44,520 nt of DNA, from the NCBI RefSeq assembly GCF_030824455.1, contig NZ_JAVBXR010000021.1, forward strand, positions 1 through 44,520. The letters run 5' to 3'. How positions within the stretch are numbered: the first letter of the stretch is position 1; the number at the start of each line of letters is the position of its first letter. Of the stretch, positions 24,987 to 33,795 are shown in pieces. The translations under genes and the position numbers were made by a program. Origin of the DNA: Desulfobulbus sp. (GTDB lineage: Bacteria; Desulfobacterota; Desulfobulbia; Desulfobulbales; Desulfobulbaceae). The notes under the pieces are model-generated. The model saw only the letters and a list, made by a program, of their open reading frames with translations. It ran no database searches and was not told the origin of the DNA.

Positions 24987-26519
24987 TCAGCGGTGTTTTT
25001 TGGGCTTGTCCAGGTAGTCGACGCCCTCTTCGCGCAAGGCCTCAAGCTTGGCTTCAATCTGTTCGCACAGGGTTTTCAGCACCTTGAGGCGGGCAAAGTT
25101 CTTGTCGTTGGCCTCCACCAGGGTCCACGGCGCCAGCATGGTGCTGGTCCGGTCCACCATGTCGCACACCGCATGTTCGTATTGCTCCCATTTTTCCCGG
25201 TTGCGCCAGTCCTCCTCGGTGATTTTGAAGCTCTTGAAGCCGGTCTTCTGCCGGTCTTCAAATCGGCGCAATTGTTCGTCCTTGGTGATGGCCAACCAGA
25301 ATTTGACCACCAGCAGATTATGCCGGACCATCTGCGCTTCGAAATCGTTGATTTCGCTGTACGCCCGCATCCAGTCGGCCTCGGCGCAGAACCCCTCGAC
25401 CCGTTCCACCAGCACCCGGCCGTACCAGGAACGGTCGAAAATTGTCACCCGTCCCTTGCGGGGCAGATGCCGCCAGAATCGCCACAAATAGGGCTGAGCC
25501 CGTTCTTCCTCAGTGGGGGCGGCAATGGGGATGACCTGGTAAAAGCGGGCGTCGAGCGCGCCGGTGATGCGGCGGATGCTGCCGCCCTTGCCGGCGGCGT
25601 CGTTGCCTTCAAACACTCCAATCACCGACAGGTATTTGAACTTGGGATCGCGGGTCAGCGAGTTCAGCTTGCCCTGGTATTTCTCCAGCTTGAGCTTGAA
25701 TTTGTCTTTGTCGATCGCCTGGGTCATGTCCAGGGTTTTCAGCAGGTGCAGGTTGTCGATGGAGGGCATCAGCGGCGGCGCCAAAACCTTGGGCGGCGGC
25801 GTTTTGTCCTGCTCCAGCCGGTCCTGGATCGCCTTGAGAATGACCTTGCCGATGGTCAGGTTGCGGTAATGGGCGTCCGCGCCTTCCACGATCAGCCAGG
25901 GCGCCTCGGCGGTGCTGGTGTGGCGGATGACGTTTTCATGGACTTCCTGGAACTTGTCGTAGGCCTTGTGGCGTTTCCAGTCGCGGTCAGTGACCTTCCA
26001 GCGGGTTAGGGGGTTCTTTTCCAGGGACTTCAACCGTTTTTCCTGCTGCTCCTTGGAGAGATGCAGCCAGAATTTGATCACCAGGGCGCCTTCGTCCACC
26101 AGCATTTTTTCCAGCCGTTTGGCCCGTTCCATGCTTTGTTCCAGGTCGGCTTCCTTGGTGACGCCATTGACCCGGTTCAGGATCGGCCAAGTGTACCAGG
26201 AACCCAGGAACAGCCCGATTTTCCCTTTGGGCGGCAGGGCCCGCCAGAAGCGCCACATCATGGGCCGATCCAGCTCCTCGTCCGAGGGTTCGCCCATGGC
26301 GTGGGTCTGGATGTGGCGCGGGTCCATCCATTCGTTGAGCAGGTTAACGGTTGCGCCGCGTCCTGCGCCGTCCAGTCCGCCGATCAGAATAATCACCGGA
26401 AACCGGGCAGATTTCGCCAGCTCCGTCTGGGTGTTGAGCAGGTCCTCGCGCAGTGTCGGGACTTCCTGTTCATACAGGGATTTTTTGATCTTGTGGCCTA
26501 ATTCCGCAGATTCAAACAT
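24987..26519 (-). CDS. pap: Tandem-domain PPK2 kinase (polyphosphate:AMP phosphotransferase type)
   Basis: Two PPK2 domains in one 510-residue chain, the class II layout whose known members phosphorylate AMP to ADP with polyphosphate. The C-terminal domain has an intact Walker A (EGNDAAGKGG, about 304-313), the lid RRITGALDARFY and a Walker B-like FDRSWYGRVLVERV. In the N-terminal domain the matching loop is GGLDGAGRGA (47-56), with Arg in place of the Walker lysine, and FLGSWYTW replaces the FDRSWY block, so this half is probably non-catalytic. The same asymmetry is described for class II PPK2 enzymes. It follows the small monooxygenase gene after 27 bases. Confidence 0.88.
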   Translation of the reverse strand: MFESAELGHKIKKSLYEQEVPTLREDLLNTQTELAKSARFPVIILIGGLDGAGRGATVNLLNEWMDPRHIQTHAMGEPSDEELDRPMMWRFWRALPPKGKIGLFLGSWYTWPILNRVNGVTKEADLEQSMERAKRLEKMLVDEGALVIKFWLHLSKEQQEKRLKSLEKNPLTRWKVTDRDWKRHKAYDKFQEVHENVIRHTSTAEAPWLIVEGADAHYRNLTIGKVILKAIQDRLEQDKTPPPKVLAPPLMPSIDNLHLLKTLDMTQAIDKDKFKLKLEKYQGKLNSLTRDPKFKYLSVIGVFEGNDAAGKGGSIRRITGALDARFYQVIPIAAPTEEERAQPYLWRFWRHLPRKGRVTIFDRSWYGRVLVERVEGFCAEADWMRAYSEINDFEAQMVRHNLLVVKFWLAITKDEQLRRFEDRQKTGFKSFKITEEDWRNREKWEQYEHAVCDMVDRTSTMLAPWTLVEANDKNFARLKVLKTLCEQIEAKLEALREEGVDYLDKPKKHR

Positions 26520-26546
26520 GGCTTTGCACCTCTTCTGATGGTCCGT

Positions 26547-26852
26547 TCACGCGGTCAAGGCGTTGTCCGCCGCGCATTTATGGCTGACGACCCTGATGAT
26601 TTTGCCGTCAACCTCTTGGCGAAACCTGGCAATGCTCGCTCCCTGGGAGTGGGCGGCCAGAGCGACGCTATCGGCGTAGAGTTCAAACAGCCGGATTTTG
26701 GTTGGCTCGTCAAGCGGGATCAGCACCTCGAATTGCAGGGTGCCGGGTTCCTGCGCAAGACAGCGCTCGCGGTGGGCAAGGAGGGCGCGCAGGACGGCTT
26801 GTTGGTGTTCGGGTTCGCAATCAATGGCAACGACAAGGGCAAGTCTGCTCAT
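26547..26852 (-). CDS. Small ABM-domain protein (putative quinol monooxygenase, YgiN-like)
   Basis: A 101-residue dimeric alpha-beta barrel type domain of the antibiotic biosynthesis monooxygenase superfamily. Typical features are ALVVAIDCEPEHQQAVLRAL at the start, EPGTLQFEVLIPLDEPTKIRLFELYAD in two parts in the middle with the conserved E-x-Y-AD segment, and a HSQGASIARF helix. Members oxidise quinols or act as stress-related small enzymes. The ribosome-binding site is weak. The PPK2 gene starts 27 bases downstream. Function is assigned at fold level only. Confidence 0.7.
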   Translation of the reverse strand: MSRLALVVAIDCEPEHQQAVLRALLAHRERCLAQEPGTLQFEVLIPLDEPTKIRLFELYADSVALAAHSQGASIARFRQEVDGKIIRVVSHKCAADNALTA

Positions 26853-27059
26853 AAGGGCGTCTCTGTGGGGGAAATGGGGTTATGGTGAACGGGGGCCGCT
26901 TGTTGGCGCATGAGGTGGCCGGCCCGCACTCCCATGCGGCAAAAAGAGCATGATTCTGGAATGTTTTCAAGGGGATCTTTCCAGGGATAGTCATTTCAAC
27001 CGCCCGCAAAAAATGCGATGCGCCTCGCCTGCGCACGACCACTGCCCTGCGGCGGCGAA

Positions 27060-27527
27060 TCAAAAAATGCCGAAATCCAGGCCTGCACTCAGTGTGTGCC
27101 CCAGTTCTTCCAGATCGGCCAGATCCTGTTCCGTTGGCGGGCCTGCAATTCTTCGATGTTCAAGCGCCTTGCGCCATTTGTAGCCGGCTGCAATCCGGTC
27201 CATCTGGGTCAGAGCGCCGCGCCCGTCGTTGCCCGCGCAGACAAAGAGCACAAAGGGCAGGCCGATGGTCTGTTCCTGCGCCGTCTCAAAGGTGCGATCA
27301 AAAAAATCTTTGATCATGCCTGCCATGGTCCCGAAATATTCAGGAGAACCAATGGCAATGGCGTCGCACTGCAACAGGTCGTTGGCGTCGGCCTCTCCGG
27401 CTTTTTTCAGGATCACCGCAACCTCCGCCTCCAGGGCCGCGCCGCGGGCAAACCGCTGCGCCAAGCGGTCCATGGTCCCGCCCTGGGAGTGATAGATCAC
27501 CAGGAGGCTCTTTTTCTTTTTTTCCAT
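27060..27527 (-). CDS. Flavodoxin-like NAD(P)H-dependent FMN reductase family protein
   Basis: A 155-residue flavodoxin-fold protein. The FMN phosphate loop is YHSQGGTMDRLA near the N-terminus; AIAIGSPEYFGTMAGMIKDFFDR matches the second FMN-contact loop of the WrbA/flavodoxin group. ATG 27527 is chosen because AAGGAG lies six bases upstream; a TTG at 27533 is too close to it. It may act as a low-potential electron carrier or quinone reductase. No redox partner is adjacent. Confidence 0.8.
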   Translation of the reverse strand: MEKKKKSLLVIYHSQGGTMDRLAQRFARGAALEAEVAVILKKAGEADANDLLQCDAIAIGSPEYFGTMAGMIKDFFDRTFETAQEQTIGLPFVLFVCAGNDGRGALTQMDRIAAGYKWRKALEHRRIAGPPTEQDLADLEELGHTLSAGLDFGIF

Positions 27528-27673
27528 GGGCAACTCCTTGCCGTCTGTCGCTGTCTGGCAGGCGCTTCATTGCCGGCATTTAGGCATTTCTCCGCGCAAC
27601 GCTGCGCGCGTCTCGCGTCGCGCCGTGGCCTGAACCCGCCGCGCAGAGGGGGAGGGCGGATGTCGAAAAAACG

Positions 27674-28198
27674 TCAAAAATTGATTTTCACGCCGAGGTT
27701 TCCGGTATATCCGCTCACATCGATGTCGTCGCCGCGACCTCCTGCCAGCTCTTGGAAGCGATACGCCACTTCGCCGTACAGCTTGATGATCGACAAGGGC
27801 GACCATTCAAGTCCGCCGCCCAGATAGCCGCCACAGCTCGAATCCACATCGCTTCGATCCGCATCGGCGTAGATAAAGGACACGCCGCCCAGGGCGTAGG
27901 GATTCAATGCGGCGTCAGGAGCCAGATGCACCTGCACGCCCAGGTCGACAGGAACCAGCGTGAGTTCGTCGTCTTTGCCCAAGGTGCTGTTTTCAAAGAA
28001 ATAGACCCTGCCGTCGAGCCGGAGGTGATCGGTCAATAAAGGCAGGCTGAGGCCGACGCCCGTGCCCCAGGTCCCCTCGGCGTCTCCTTTGTCCCAATAG
28101 CTGCCAAAACCGTAGAGATCGACCGCTGTAGCAGGGGCGCCGGCAAGCAGGATTAGGCCACCAGCGCCGAGCAGCAGCTTCATCAAAGGTTTTTTCAT
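27674..28198 (-). CDS. Small outer-membrane beta-barrel protein
   Basis: Function unknown. The 174 residues start with a signal peptide (MKKPLMKLLLGAGGLILLAG ending near APATA). The mature part has alternating hydrophobic strands (VDLYGFGSYW; WGTGVGLSLPL; LRLDGRVYFFE; LNPYALGGVSFIY; IKLYGEVAYRF; YTGNLGVKINF) and ends in Phe, as outer-membrane barrels do. The size suggests an eight-stranded OmpA/OmpX-like barrel. ATG 28198 is used because a signal peptide follows and GGGAAAAG is upstream; the frame is open to 28276. Confidence 0.75.
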   Translation of the reverse strand: MKKPLMKLLLGAGGLILLAGAPATAVDLYGFGSYWDKGDAEGTWGTGVGLSLPLLTDHLRLDGRVYFFENSTLGKDDELTLVPVDLGVQVHLAPDAALNPYALGGVSFIYADADRSDVDSSCGGYLGGGLEWSPLSIIKLYGEVAYRFQELAGGRGDDIDVSGYTGNLGVKINF

Positions 28199-28315
28199 GG
28201 TTCTTTTCCCTGTGTATCCGTTTGTTTTGTAAGATGTTCTTGCCGCCGTCTGCGGCGTCGTTATTTCGTTTTTCAATCTAGCGAAGCACGAGGCACAGAG
28301 CCCGGCCGTTCTCCC

Positions 28316-29389
28316 TCAGTCGTCGAGCTGTTCGAGACGGCGCGAGCGCCAGTCGAGCACTGCGGTGTATTTTTTCATTTTGGGGGCGAGTGCGCTGAAT
28401 TCGTTGCCAATGACCTCGGCGGCAAAGTCGGAAAGAAAGCGCGATTTCAACTCGGCTCGGGCTCGGTCGACGCCGATCTCGTCGTAAGGCACAGAGGCGA
28501 GCAGCAGGAAACCGTCGTCCGGGATGCGGCCTGCCCGCATGTTGTTCTCGATGATCGCCGCCGCCTTGCGCAGCGGATCGGCCAGGTCGGGGCTGTAGGG
28601 ACCAATGATCAGGGCCAGGTTGGGGGTGTGGAGGAAGTCGAAGCCGCGCCCCAGGCAGATCGTCCACTCGCGGTGCTCAATGTCAAGCGTGCGCTCGTGC
28701 CGTTGCGCCTGTTCGCGCACTTGCGCGATGTGCTCCAGGTTGCCGTGCAGCAAGGGCAGGAGGTCGGCGCGCATCTGTGTCGGCATGTCGGGCAGCAAGG
28801 CGGCCAGTTGATGAGGGAGGGTCGCGGCGTCGGCGGCGGAGACGCGTGCCAGATCAAGCGCGGCATTGTCGGCGCCGTGGATCACCAGGGCGTCTTCATC
28901 GGTTTCAAAGCCGCAGACCAGCGGGTAGACCGTGCCGTGGCCAGTGCCAAAGATGTGTTCGACCTGGCGGCGAATTTCCCGGGTGTGGGCAATCGCCGCC
29001 GCCGTGTCGTGGTTGAATCCGGCGCAGCCGCGTTTGGGGTCGCCCTTGGACCAGTGATAGGTGATGAGAATGAGCACGCGTCTTCCCGAGGCGGTCATAC
29101 GCAGGACGTGATGCGCCAGTACCTCGCCGAGGTGGGGCCAGCCGAGATCGAACATGCCGCCCAAGTTGCGGAAAGGCATGAGAATGCCGGTGGGGGTGTT
29201 GGTCGCCACCGGAATGTTGATGCGGCCGTCCATGCATTTCAAAACCGCGATCGCGGTGGGGTGTTCGGAGAGATAGCGTTGACGCGCCAGCCACGCCTCA
29301 GGGCTGCGGTAGTTCTCGCCGTGACGGCTGGCCAGCTCGAACAGCCAGTCAATCCGCGCTGCAATAGGTTTGTTGTGGATCTCGTTCAT
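28316..29389 (-). CDS. CsoSCA-like beta-type carbonic anhydrase domain protein
   Basis: A 357-residue soluble protein with the beta-carbonic-anhydrase metal and dyad pattern: Cys52, Asp54 and Arg56 (KCMDGRINIP), then His112 and Cys122 (ITYHWSKGDPKRGCAGF). The wide His-x9-Cys spacing is unlike ordinary beta enzymes (His-x2-Cys) but close to the carboxysomal CsoSCA group, where the ligands are Cys173, His242 and Cys253. It lacks CsoSCA's N-terminal shell-binding part, and no carboxysome or RuBisCO gene is present. GAGGAG is six bases before ATG 29389. Zinc binding and CO2 hydration are inferred and not certain; related proteins are often annotated only by the domain. Confidence 0.65.
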   Translation of the reverse strand: MNEIHNKPIAARIDWLFELASRHGENYRSPEAWLARQRYLSEHPTAIAVLKCMDGRINIPVATNTPTGILMPFRNLGGMFDLGWPHLGEVLAHHVLRMTASGRRVLILITYHWSKGDPKRGCAGFNHDTAAAIAHTREIRRQVEHIFGTGHGTVYPLVCGFETDEDALVIHGADNAALDLARVSAADAATLPHQLAALLPDMPTQMRADLLPLLHGNLEHIAQVREQAQRHERTLDIEHREWTICLGRGFDFLHTPNLALIIGPYSPDLADPLRKAAAIIENNMRAGRIPDDGFLLLASVPYDEIGVDRARAELKSRFLSDFAAEVIGNEFSALAPKMKKYTAVLDWRSRRLEQLDD

Positions 29390-29488
29390 CGGCTGCTCCT
29401 CACGCTTTGAGCCATCCGGATTCTATTTAAAATCGGCAATTCTTGGGGCGGCCTGTTGTTGCCGCCGACACAGCGTTGATGCGTGCTG

Positions 29489-30073
29489 TCATTTGAATTG
29501 AAACGAACCAATAAGGGCGTCGATCCTGCTCTGCCAATAGTGCAAATTCTTGTCGGCCTTTTGGGGGTCGTCTCCTTGGGCGCTGCACGATACCGACCAG
29601 GTTAAGCCGGGCGTGGCCGTCAGCGCCGCCTGCCCGAACACGTAGGCGTCTCCATTTTTCCGGTAGTGGAATTGCGCAAAATGGGCGGGGCGCGAATGGA
29701 GACGGCCCGCACTGGCTTTTGACACCTTCACCATCTCGCCGCCTTGGCTTAATACCTCCTCCAACTCGGCCGCCGTCGGCGGTTCAATGAATATCTGGTC
29801 AATATCGCTCTGTTTCGCGGACGCGGCATTGGGGTACCGCTTCACCACAACCGCGCATTCCGCCATGGGTCCGTTGGCGGGAGCGACGACTTTGACCCGC
29901 AGATTGGGTAGGGAGGACGGGCTCAGGGTCCATGCTGCGGGGTATTGAAAGCTGAAGCCAAACTCCTTGTTGCTGTAGGTGGTCAATTTTTCCGCGCCCA
30001 TGGCGGCCGAGGCCAGCATGGCTGCGGCAATCATTTGCACGGAGAGAATTTTTAACAGGGTAACCGGTTTCAT
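29489..30073 (-). CDS. Exported protein of unknown function (PsbP-like fold suggested)
   Basis: The 194 residues start with a signal peptide (about 1-26, ending AMGA). The mature N-terminus TYSNKEFGFSFQYPAAWTLS resembles the opening strand pair of PsbP/DUF1795-type periplasmic proteins, and a late segment HFAQFHYRKNGDAYVFGQAAL would fit the same fold. No catalytic motif is visible. It lies 99 bases upstream of the carbonic-anhydrase-like gene. I do not recognise a specific family with confidence. Confidence 0.65.
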   Translation of the reverse strand: MKPVTLLKILSVQMIAAAMLASAAMGAEKLTTYSNKEFGFSFQYPAAWTLSPSSLPNLRVKVVAPANGPMAECAVVVKRYPNAASAKQSDIDQIFIEPPTAAELEEVLSQGGEMVKVSKASAGRLHSRPAHFAQFHYRKNGDAYVFGQAALTATPGLTWSVSCSAQGDDPQKADKNLHYWQSRIDALIGSFQFK

Positions 30074-30210
30074 TTTTTGCTCTGTTGGATTGATGGAACA
30101 GGGTTGCGGAATAGCGAGGAAAGGAATCTATCACACTCTGACCCGCCTGCCAATCACTGCGCCTCGGGAGAATGATTTGGCGGAGGATGCATCACCTCGG
30201 GCGGCGGGCC

Positions 30211-30756
30211 TCAGTAGGTGTTGAAGCTGCTCATTTCCTCCGTGCATTTACGATTTTTTCTGCGCACATGGTCGTCTTCCTTGGCGTAACCAAGGGCAAT
30301 GACCAGGCCTATTCGCTTGTGTTGAGGGATGTTAAGCAGTTGCTTGACGGCCGCTTCGTCAAACCAGCCGAGCATGCAGGTTCCCAAGTCGAGGTTTGCG
30401 GCTTGGAGACAAAAATGCTCGGCGGCGATGCCGATGTCGATCAGAGAAAATTCCCGGTCTTTCAACATGCCGCCGATTTGGGTGACGATCTTGGGTTTTT
30501 CAATCACCAAGACCGCCAGCACTGGGGCCTGGGGAACGAATTTGTTGAACGAAACCAATGCGCTGAAGGTGGCTTTGGCCACCTTGTCCTTGAGGGCGGG
30601 GTCGTTGACGATAATCAGTTTCCAGGGTTGGGAATTGCTCGCCGAGGGAGCGAGGCGGACAGCCTCGATCAACTGCGCGAGCTTTTCTTCTTCAACCGGT
30701 TTGTCCTGATAGCTTCTGACGCTTTGCCTGACGGTGATCAACTGCGAAAAATCCAT
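30211..30756 (-). CDS. Nitroreductase-family FMN protein
   Basis: A 181-residue member of the NAD(P)H-dependent nitroreductase superfamily. The FMN-contact block ITVRQSVRSYQDKPVEEEKL and the ARLAPSASNSQPWKL-type segment (AVRLAPSASNSQPWKLIIV) are clear; the later GIAAEHFCLQAANLDLGTCM and GLVIALGYAKED blocks complete the fold. The start is ATG 30756, since family similarity begins there, although the frame is open to 30828. It lies 112 bases after the hybrid kinase gene. The substrate is unknown. Confidence 0.88.
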   Translation of the reverse strand: MDFSQLITVRQSVRSYQDKPVEEEKLAQLIEAVRLAPSASNSQPWKLIIVNDPALKDKVAKATFSALVSFNKFVPQAPVLAVLVIEKPKIVTQIGGMLKDREFSLIDIGIAAEHFCLQAANLDLGTCMLGWFDEAAVKQLLNIPQHKRIGLVIALGYAKEDDHVRRKNRKCTEEMSSFNTY

Positions 30757-30868
30757 GGCAGAACCTGTAAAACGGGTGGACGGGACCAGCGGTAGACCCA
30801 GGCAGTCGGCGCGGCGGTTCGGCGGCAATGGCCGGGCCTTGGCGCCGGAAAACTGCCTGACGACGCAT

Positions 30869-33769
30869 TTACACGGACGACTTGCCTTCCAGCGCCTTCC
30901 TGAGTTGGGTGGCGATTTCTTGTTTGGTCATTGGTTTCATCACGAATCCGGTTATCCCGCAATGGGTTGCCTGCTCCTCGTTGACGAGGTTGCTGTACCC
31001 GGTGCAGAGGATGATCGGGATGTCCGGTCGTATCTGCAGCATCTTTTGGGCAAGTTCCATGCCGGTGAGGCCCGGCATGGTCTGATCGGTGACGACCGCG
31101 TCGAACCGGTCCGGCTGGTTCTGAAAGTCGGCCAACGCTTCCAGGCTGCTGGTGCGCACGGTCACCTCGTAGCCAAGGCGCTCAAGCATGGCCTGACCCA
31201 TCTCGGCAAGCATTTCCTCGTCGTCGATCAGGAGGATGTGTTCCTTGCCGGTCAGACTGCTCGCCGCAGATTGGGTCAGTGCGACCGCATTTTGTTCAAT
31301 GGCCGGATAGTAGATGCGGAAGATCGTCCCTTTTCCCGGTTCGCTCTCGCAGACGACAAATCCGCCGGAGGTGGCGACGATGCCGTGAACAATGGCCAGG
31401 CCCATGCCGGTGCCCTTGCCGACCCCTTTGGTGGTGAAATAGGGATCAAAAATTCTATCCTTGATCTCCGGGGGAATGCCCGAGCCGGTGTCGCCGATGG
31501 CAAGCAGGACAAAGTTTCCCGGTCGTATGTCCGGATAACGTTGCAGGTCGCTGGGGGTAAGCTCGCAATCCTCAAGGGAAATATCAAGGACGCCGCCGGT
31601 TTGTTCCATGGCGTGGAACGCGTTGGTGCAGAGATTCATCACAATCTGATGAATATGGGTTGGGTCGGCGCAGATTGGTCGGGTCGGGCTCTCGAGATGC
31701 TGCTTGATGACGATTGTCGACGGCAGGGTGGGGCGGAGGAGCTTGATTGCCTCCTTGACGATGGGGACGGGTTCCAGAGCGATGCGCTCGGTTTCGGCCT
31801 GGCGACTGAAGGCGAGGATTTGTTTCACCAGAGCCGCCGCCCGATGGCTTGCTTCAAGCACCTTGTCAAGATCCCGGGCGAGGGCCGACTTTTCAGGGCT
31901 GGCGTCTCTGGCCATTTCCGCGTAGCCAAGCACGGCGCTCAGGATATTGTTGAAGTCGTGCGCAATGCCGCCGGCCAGGGTGCCGATGGCTTCCATTTTC
32001 TGCGACTGCATCAGTTGCGCCTGCAGGCTTTTGTTTTCTTCCTCCATCAGAAGACGTTTCATTTCCCCTGCGGCACGCACCGCCACCAGTTGCAGGGCGT
32101 CCTCGGCCACTTTGCGGTTGTGCAGCGGTTTGCGGCCAATGACGGCGATCAGTCCGATGGGTTCGCCGGTGTGACTGAAGAGCGTCGCCCCGACGTAGCT
32201 CTCGGCCTGCAGATCCAACAGCACCTGATCTTTGGGGAAAAACTGGCAGACGCTCGTCGGATAGCAACAGAGTTCCTGGCTTGCCAACTGGCCGCAGGGG
32301 GTGTCCTGCAGGGCATAGGAGACGTTGTCCTCAAAATGGCCGTCGCTCCAGACCGCGACGGTGTGGGCGGTCAGGCCGTCGGGATCGAGACGGTCAATGC
32401 AGACGAAGTCCATGTCGAGGAAGCGAGCCAGATATTCGGCCAACTGGTTGAAAAAAGGTTGAACCGATCCCGCCATGCTTGATCGCGCCAAAAAGGCTTT
32501 GATCTCCTCCACCTGCTTGCGCTCAGTGATGTCCTGAAGGAAAGCGATAAAGCGGCCGTCGTCAACCGGACTGCGCTGCACGCTGATTGCAAGCATAAAT
32601 AAACTCGCGTCCTTGCGGCGATGCTGGGTTTCAAAACGGGCTTCTCCCTGCGCCGTAATGGTTTGAATCCGGGCGATGATGTCGTCTTCGGATTCGCCGG
32701 CTTCCACATCCGCTATGTGCATGGTCAACAGTTCCTGCTCGCTGTACCCGCTCATTCGGCAGTACGCCTGATTGACCTCCAGGAGACGGCCTTGTCCGTC
32801 AAAAACCCAAAATCCATCCATCGCCGTCTGCAGGATGGCTCGATGCCACGCCACGCTGCGCTGTAACTCACTGGTCTTGCGGACTACGGCTTTCCTGAGG
32901 AAAAAGGAAAATCCGGCAAAGACCAGAATCGCGCCGCCCCCGGCCAAGGAAACGTAGGTGAGCCAAGGGGGCCATTTCCATGGGCCCTTTTGATTTGCCA
33001 GCCAATAGTTTTGCCGTTGGTACAAATACGAATTTTTATCTTTTTTCCAACGGGACAGGTGAGCGTCGATATGGCTCAGCAGTTCATGCTGGGTTCCCTT
33101 CTTGCTGGCAAAGTAGATGGAGAACGGGCTGAACATAATGGTGCTGGCGACCAGGCCGTACTCTCCGGCATGGCGCAAACCAAAATGCTGAGGGGCAACG
33201 CCGGCCTCGGCTTCCCCTTTCTGCACGGCGGCAAAGACGTCGGCGTGACTGGGGAGTTCAACGATGGTGCAATGAATGTTTAACTGTTCGGCCGTTTTAA
33301 TAAAATTGGCGCCGCTGATGTCCTTGCGCATGATCGCGACGCGTTTGTCGGCGAGATCGGAAATGTTCTGCGAAGGCATGTCCGCCCGCAAAAAAACCTG
33401 GCCCCACAACTCGGCAACCGATTCGTAGGTGAAATCCATTGTTTTGCTGCGCTCTTCGGAATAGGCCACGGAAACCATCAAGTCGATTTCCTGGTTTTGC
33501 AACCGCTGCAACCCCTCGGCCCAACTTCCGGCAATAAAACGTATCGACCAGTTTTCATCTTTAACAATTTCCCGGAGCAGGTCGGCGTTCAACCCCTGCG
33601 CCATTCCATCTTGGTCGACGAAATTAAAGGGTTCAAAGGGAAAGACGCCAACGCGGACAACGCCTTGCGGACCTTTTTCCCCGTCGGCATGGAGAGCCGA
33701 CGGGTTGAACACGGCGAAACAGGCAAGTGACAACAACAAACAAAGGGGAATGATCCAACGATCTTTCAT
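30869..33769 (-). CDS. BvgS-like hybrid sensor histidine kinase (SBP3-PAS-GAF-HisKA-HATPase-REC)
   Basis: Membrane-bound sensor that autophosphorylates and passes phosphate to its own receiver. The 966 residues run: signal peptide (1-28), a periplasmic amino-acid-binding-type domain (about 36-265, with GVFPFEPFNFVDQDG), one membrane span (about 275-297), PAS (about 315-430), GAF (about 445-590), a HisKA domain with the phospho-His in GTLAGGIAHDFNNIL, HATPase with GDTGSGIP and GTGMGLAIVHG, and a C-terminal receiver with Asp in DAVVTDQTMPGLTG. It starts 26 bases after the CaiB-family gene. No DNA-binding output or separate HPt is nearby, so its target is unknown. Confidence 0.93.
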   Translation of the reverse strand: MKDRWIIPLCLLLSLACFAVFNPSALHADGEKGPQGVVRVGVFPFEPFNFVDQDGMAQGLNADLLREIVKDENWSIRFIAGSWAEGLQRLQNQEIDLMVSVAYSEERSKTMDFTYESVAELWGQVFLRADMPSQNISDLADKRVAIMRKDISGANFIKTAEQLNIHCTIVELPSHADVFAAVQKGEAEAGVAPQHFGLRHAGEYGLVASTIMFSPFSIYFASKKGTQHELLSHIDAHLSRWKKDKNSYLYQRQNYWLANQKGPWKWPPWLTYVSLAGGGAILVFAGFSFFLRKAVVRKTSELQRSVAWHRAILQTAMDGFWVFDGQGRLLEVNQAYCRMSGYSEQELLTMHIADVEAGESEDDIIARIQTITAQGEARFETQHRRKDASLFMLAISVQRSPVDDGRFIAFLQDITERKQVEEIKAFLARSSMAGSVQPFFNQLAEYLARFLDMDFVCIDRLDPDGLTAHTVAVWSDGHFEDNVSYALQDTPCGQLASQELCCYPTSVCQFFPKDQVLLDLQAESYVGATLFSHTGEPIGLIAVIGRKPLHNRKVAEDALQLVAVRAAGEMKRLLMEEENKSLQAQLMQSQKMEAIGTLAGGIAHDFNNILSAVLGYAEMARDASPEKSALARDLDKVLEASHRAAALVKQILAFSRQAETERIALEPVPIVKEAIKLLRPTLPSTIVIKQHLESPTRPICADPTHIHQIVMNLCTNAFHAMEQTGGVLDISLEDCELTPSDLQRYPDIRPGNFVLLAIGDTGSGIPPEIKDRIFDPYFTTKGVGKGTGMGLAIVHGIVATSGGFVVCESEPGKGTIFRIYYPAIEQNAVALTQSAASSLTGKEHILLIDDEEMLAEMGQAMLERLGYEVTVRTSSLEALADFQNQPDRFDAVVTDQTMPGLTGMELAQKMLQIRPDIPIILCTGYSNLVNEEQATHCGITGFVMKPMTKQEIATQLRKALEGKSSV

Positions 33770-33795
33770 GATGGGCCTTGGTGGTTGTTTCTGGG

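Noticed and set aside
26990..27059. Terminator for the flavodoxin gene
   Set aside because: On the minus strand a T6 run follows short GC-rich arms (TGCGC/GCGCA), but the stem is only 5 base pairs and is separated from the T-run by five bases; too weak to list.
30734..32482. 582-codon plus-strand open frame
   Set aside because: Antisense to the hybrid kinase with all domain motifs intact; no family similarity of its own.
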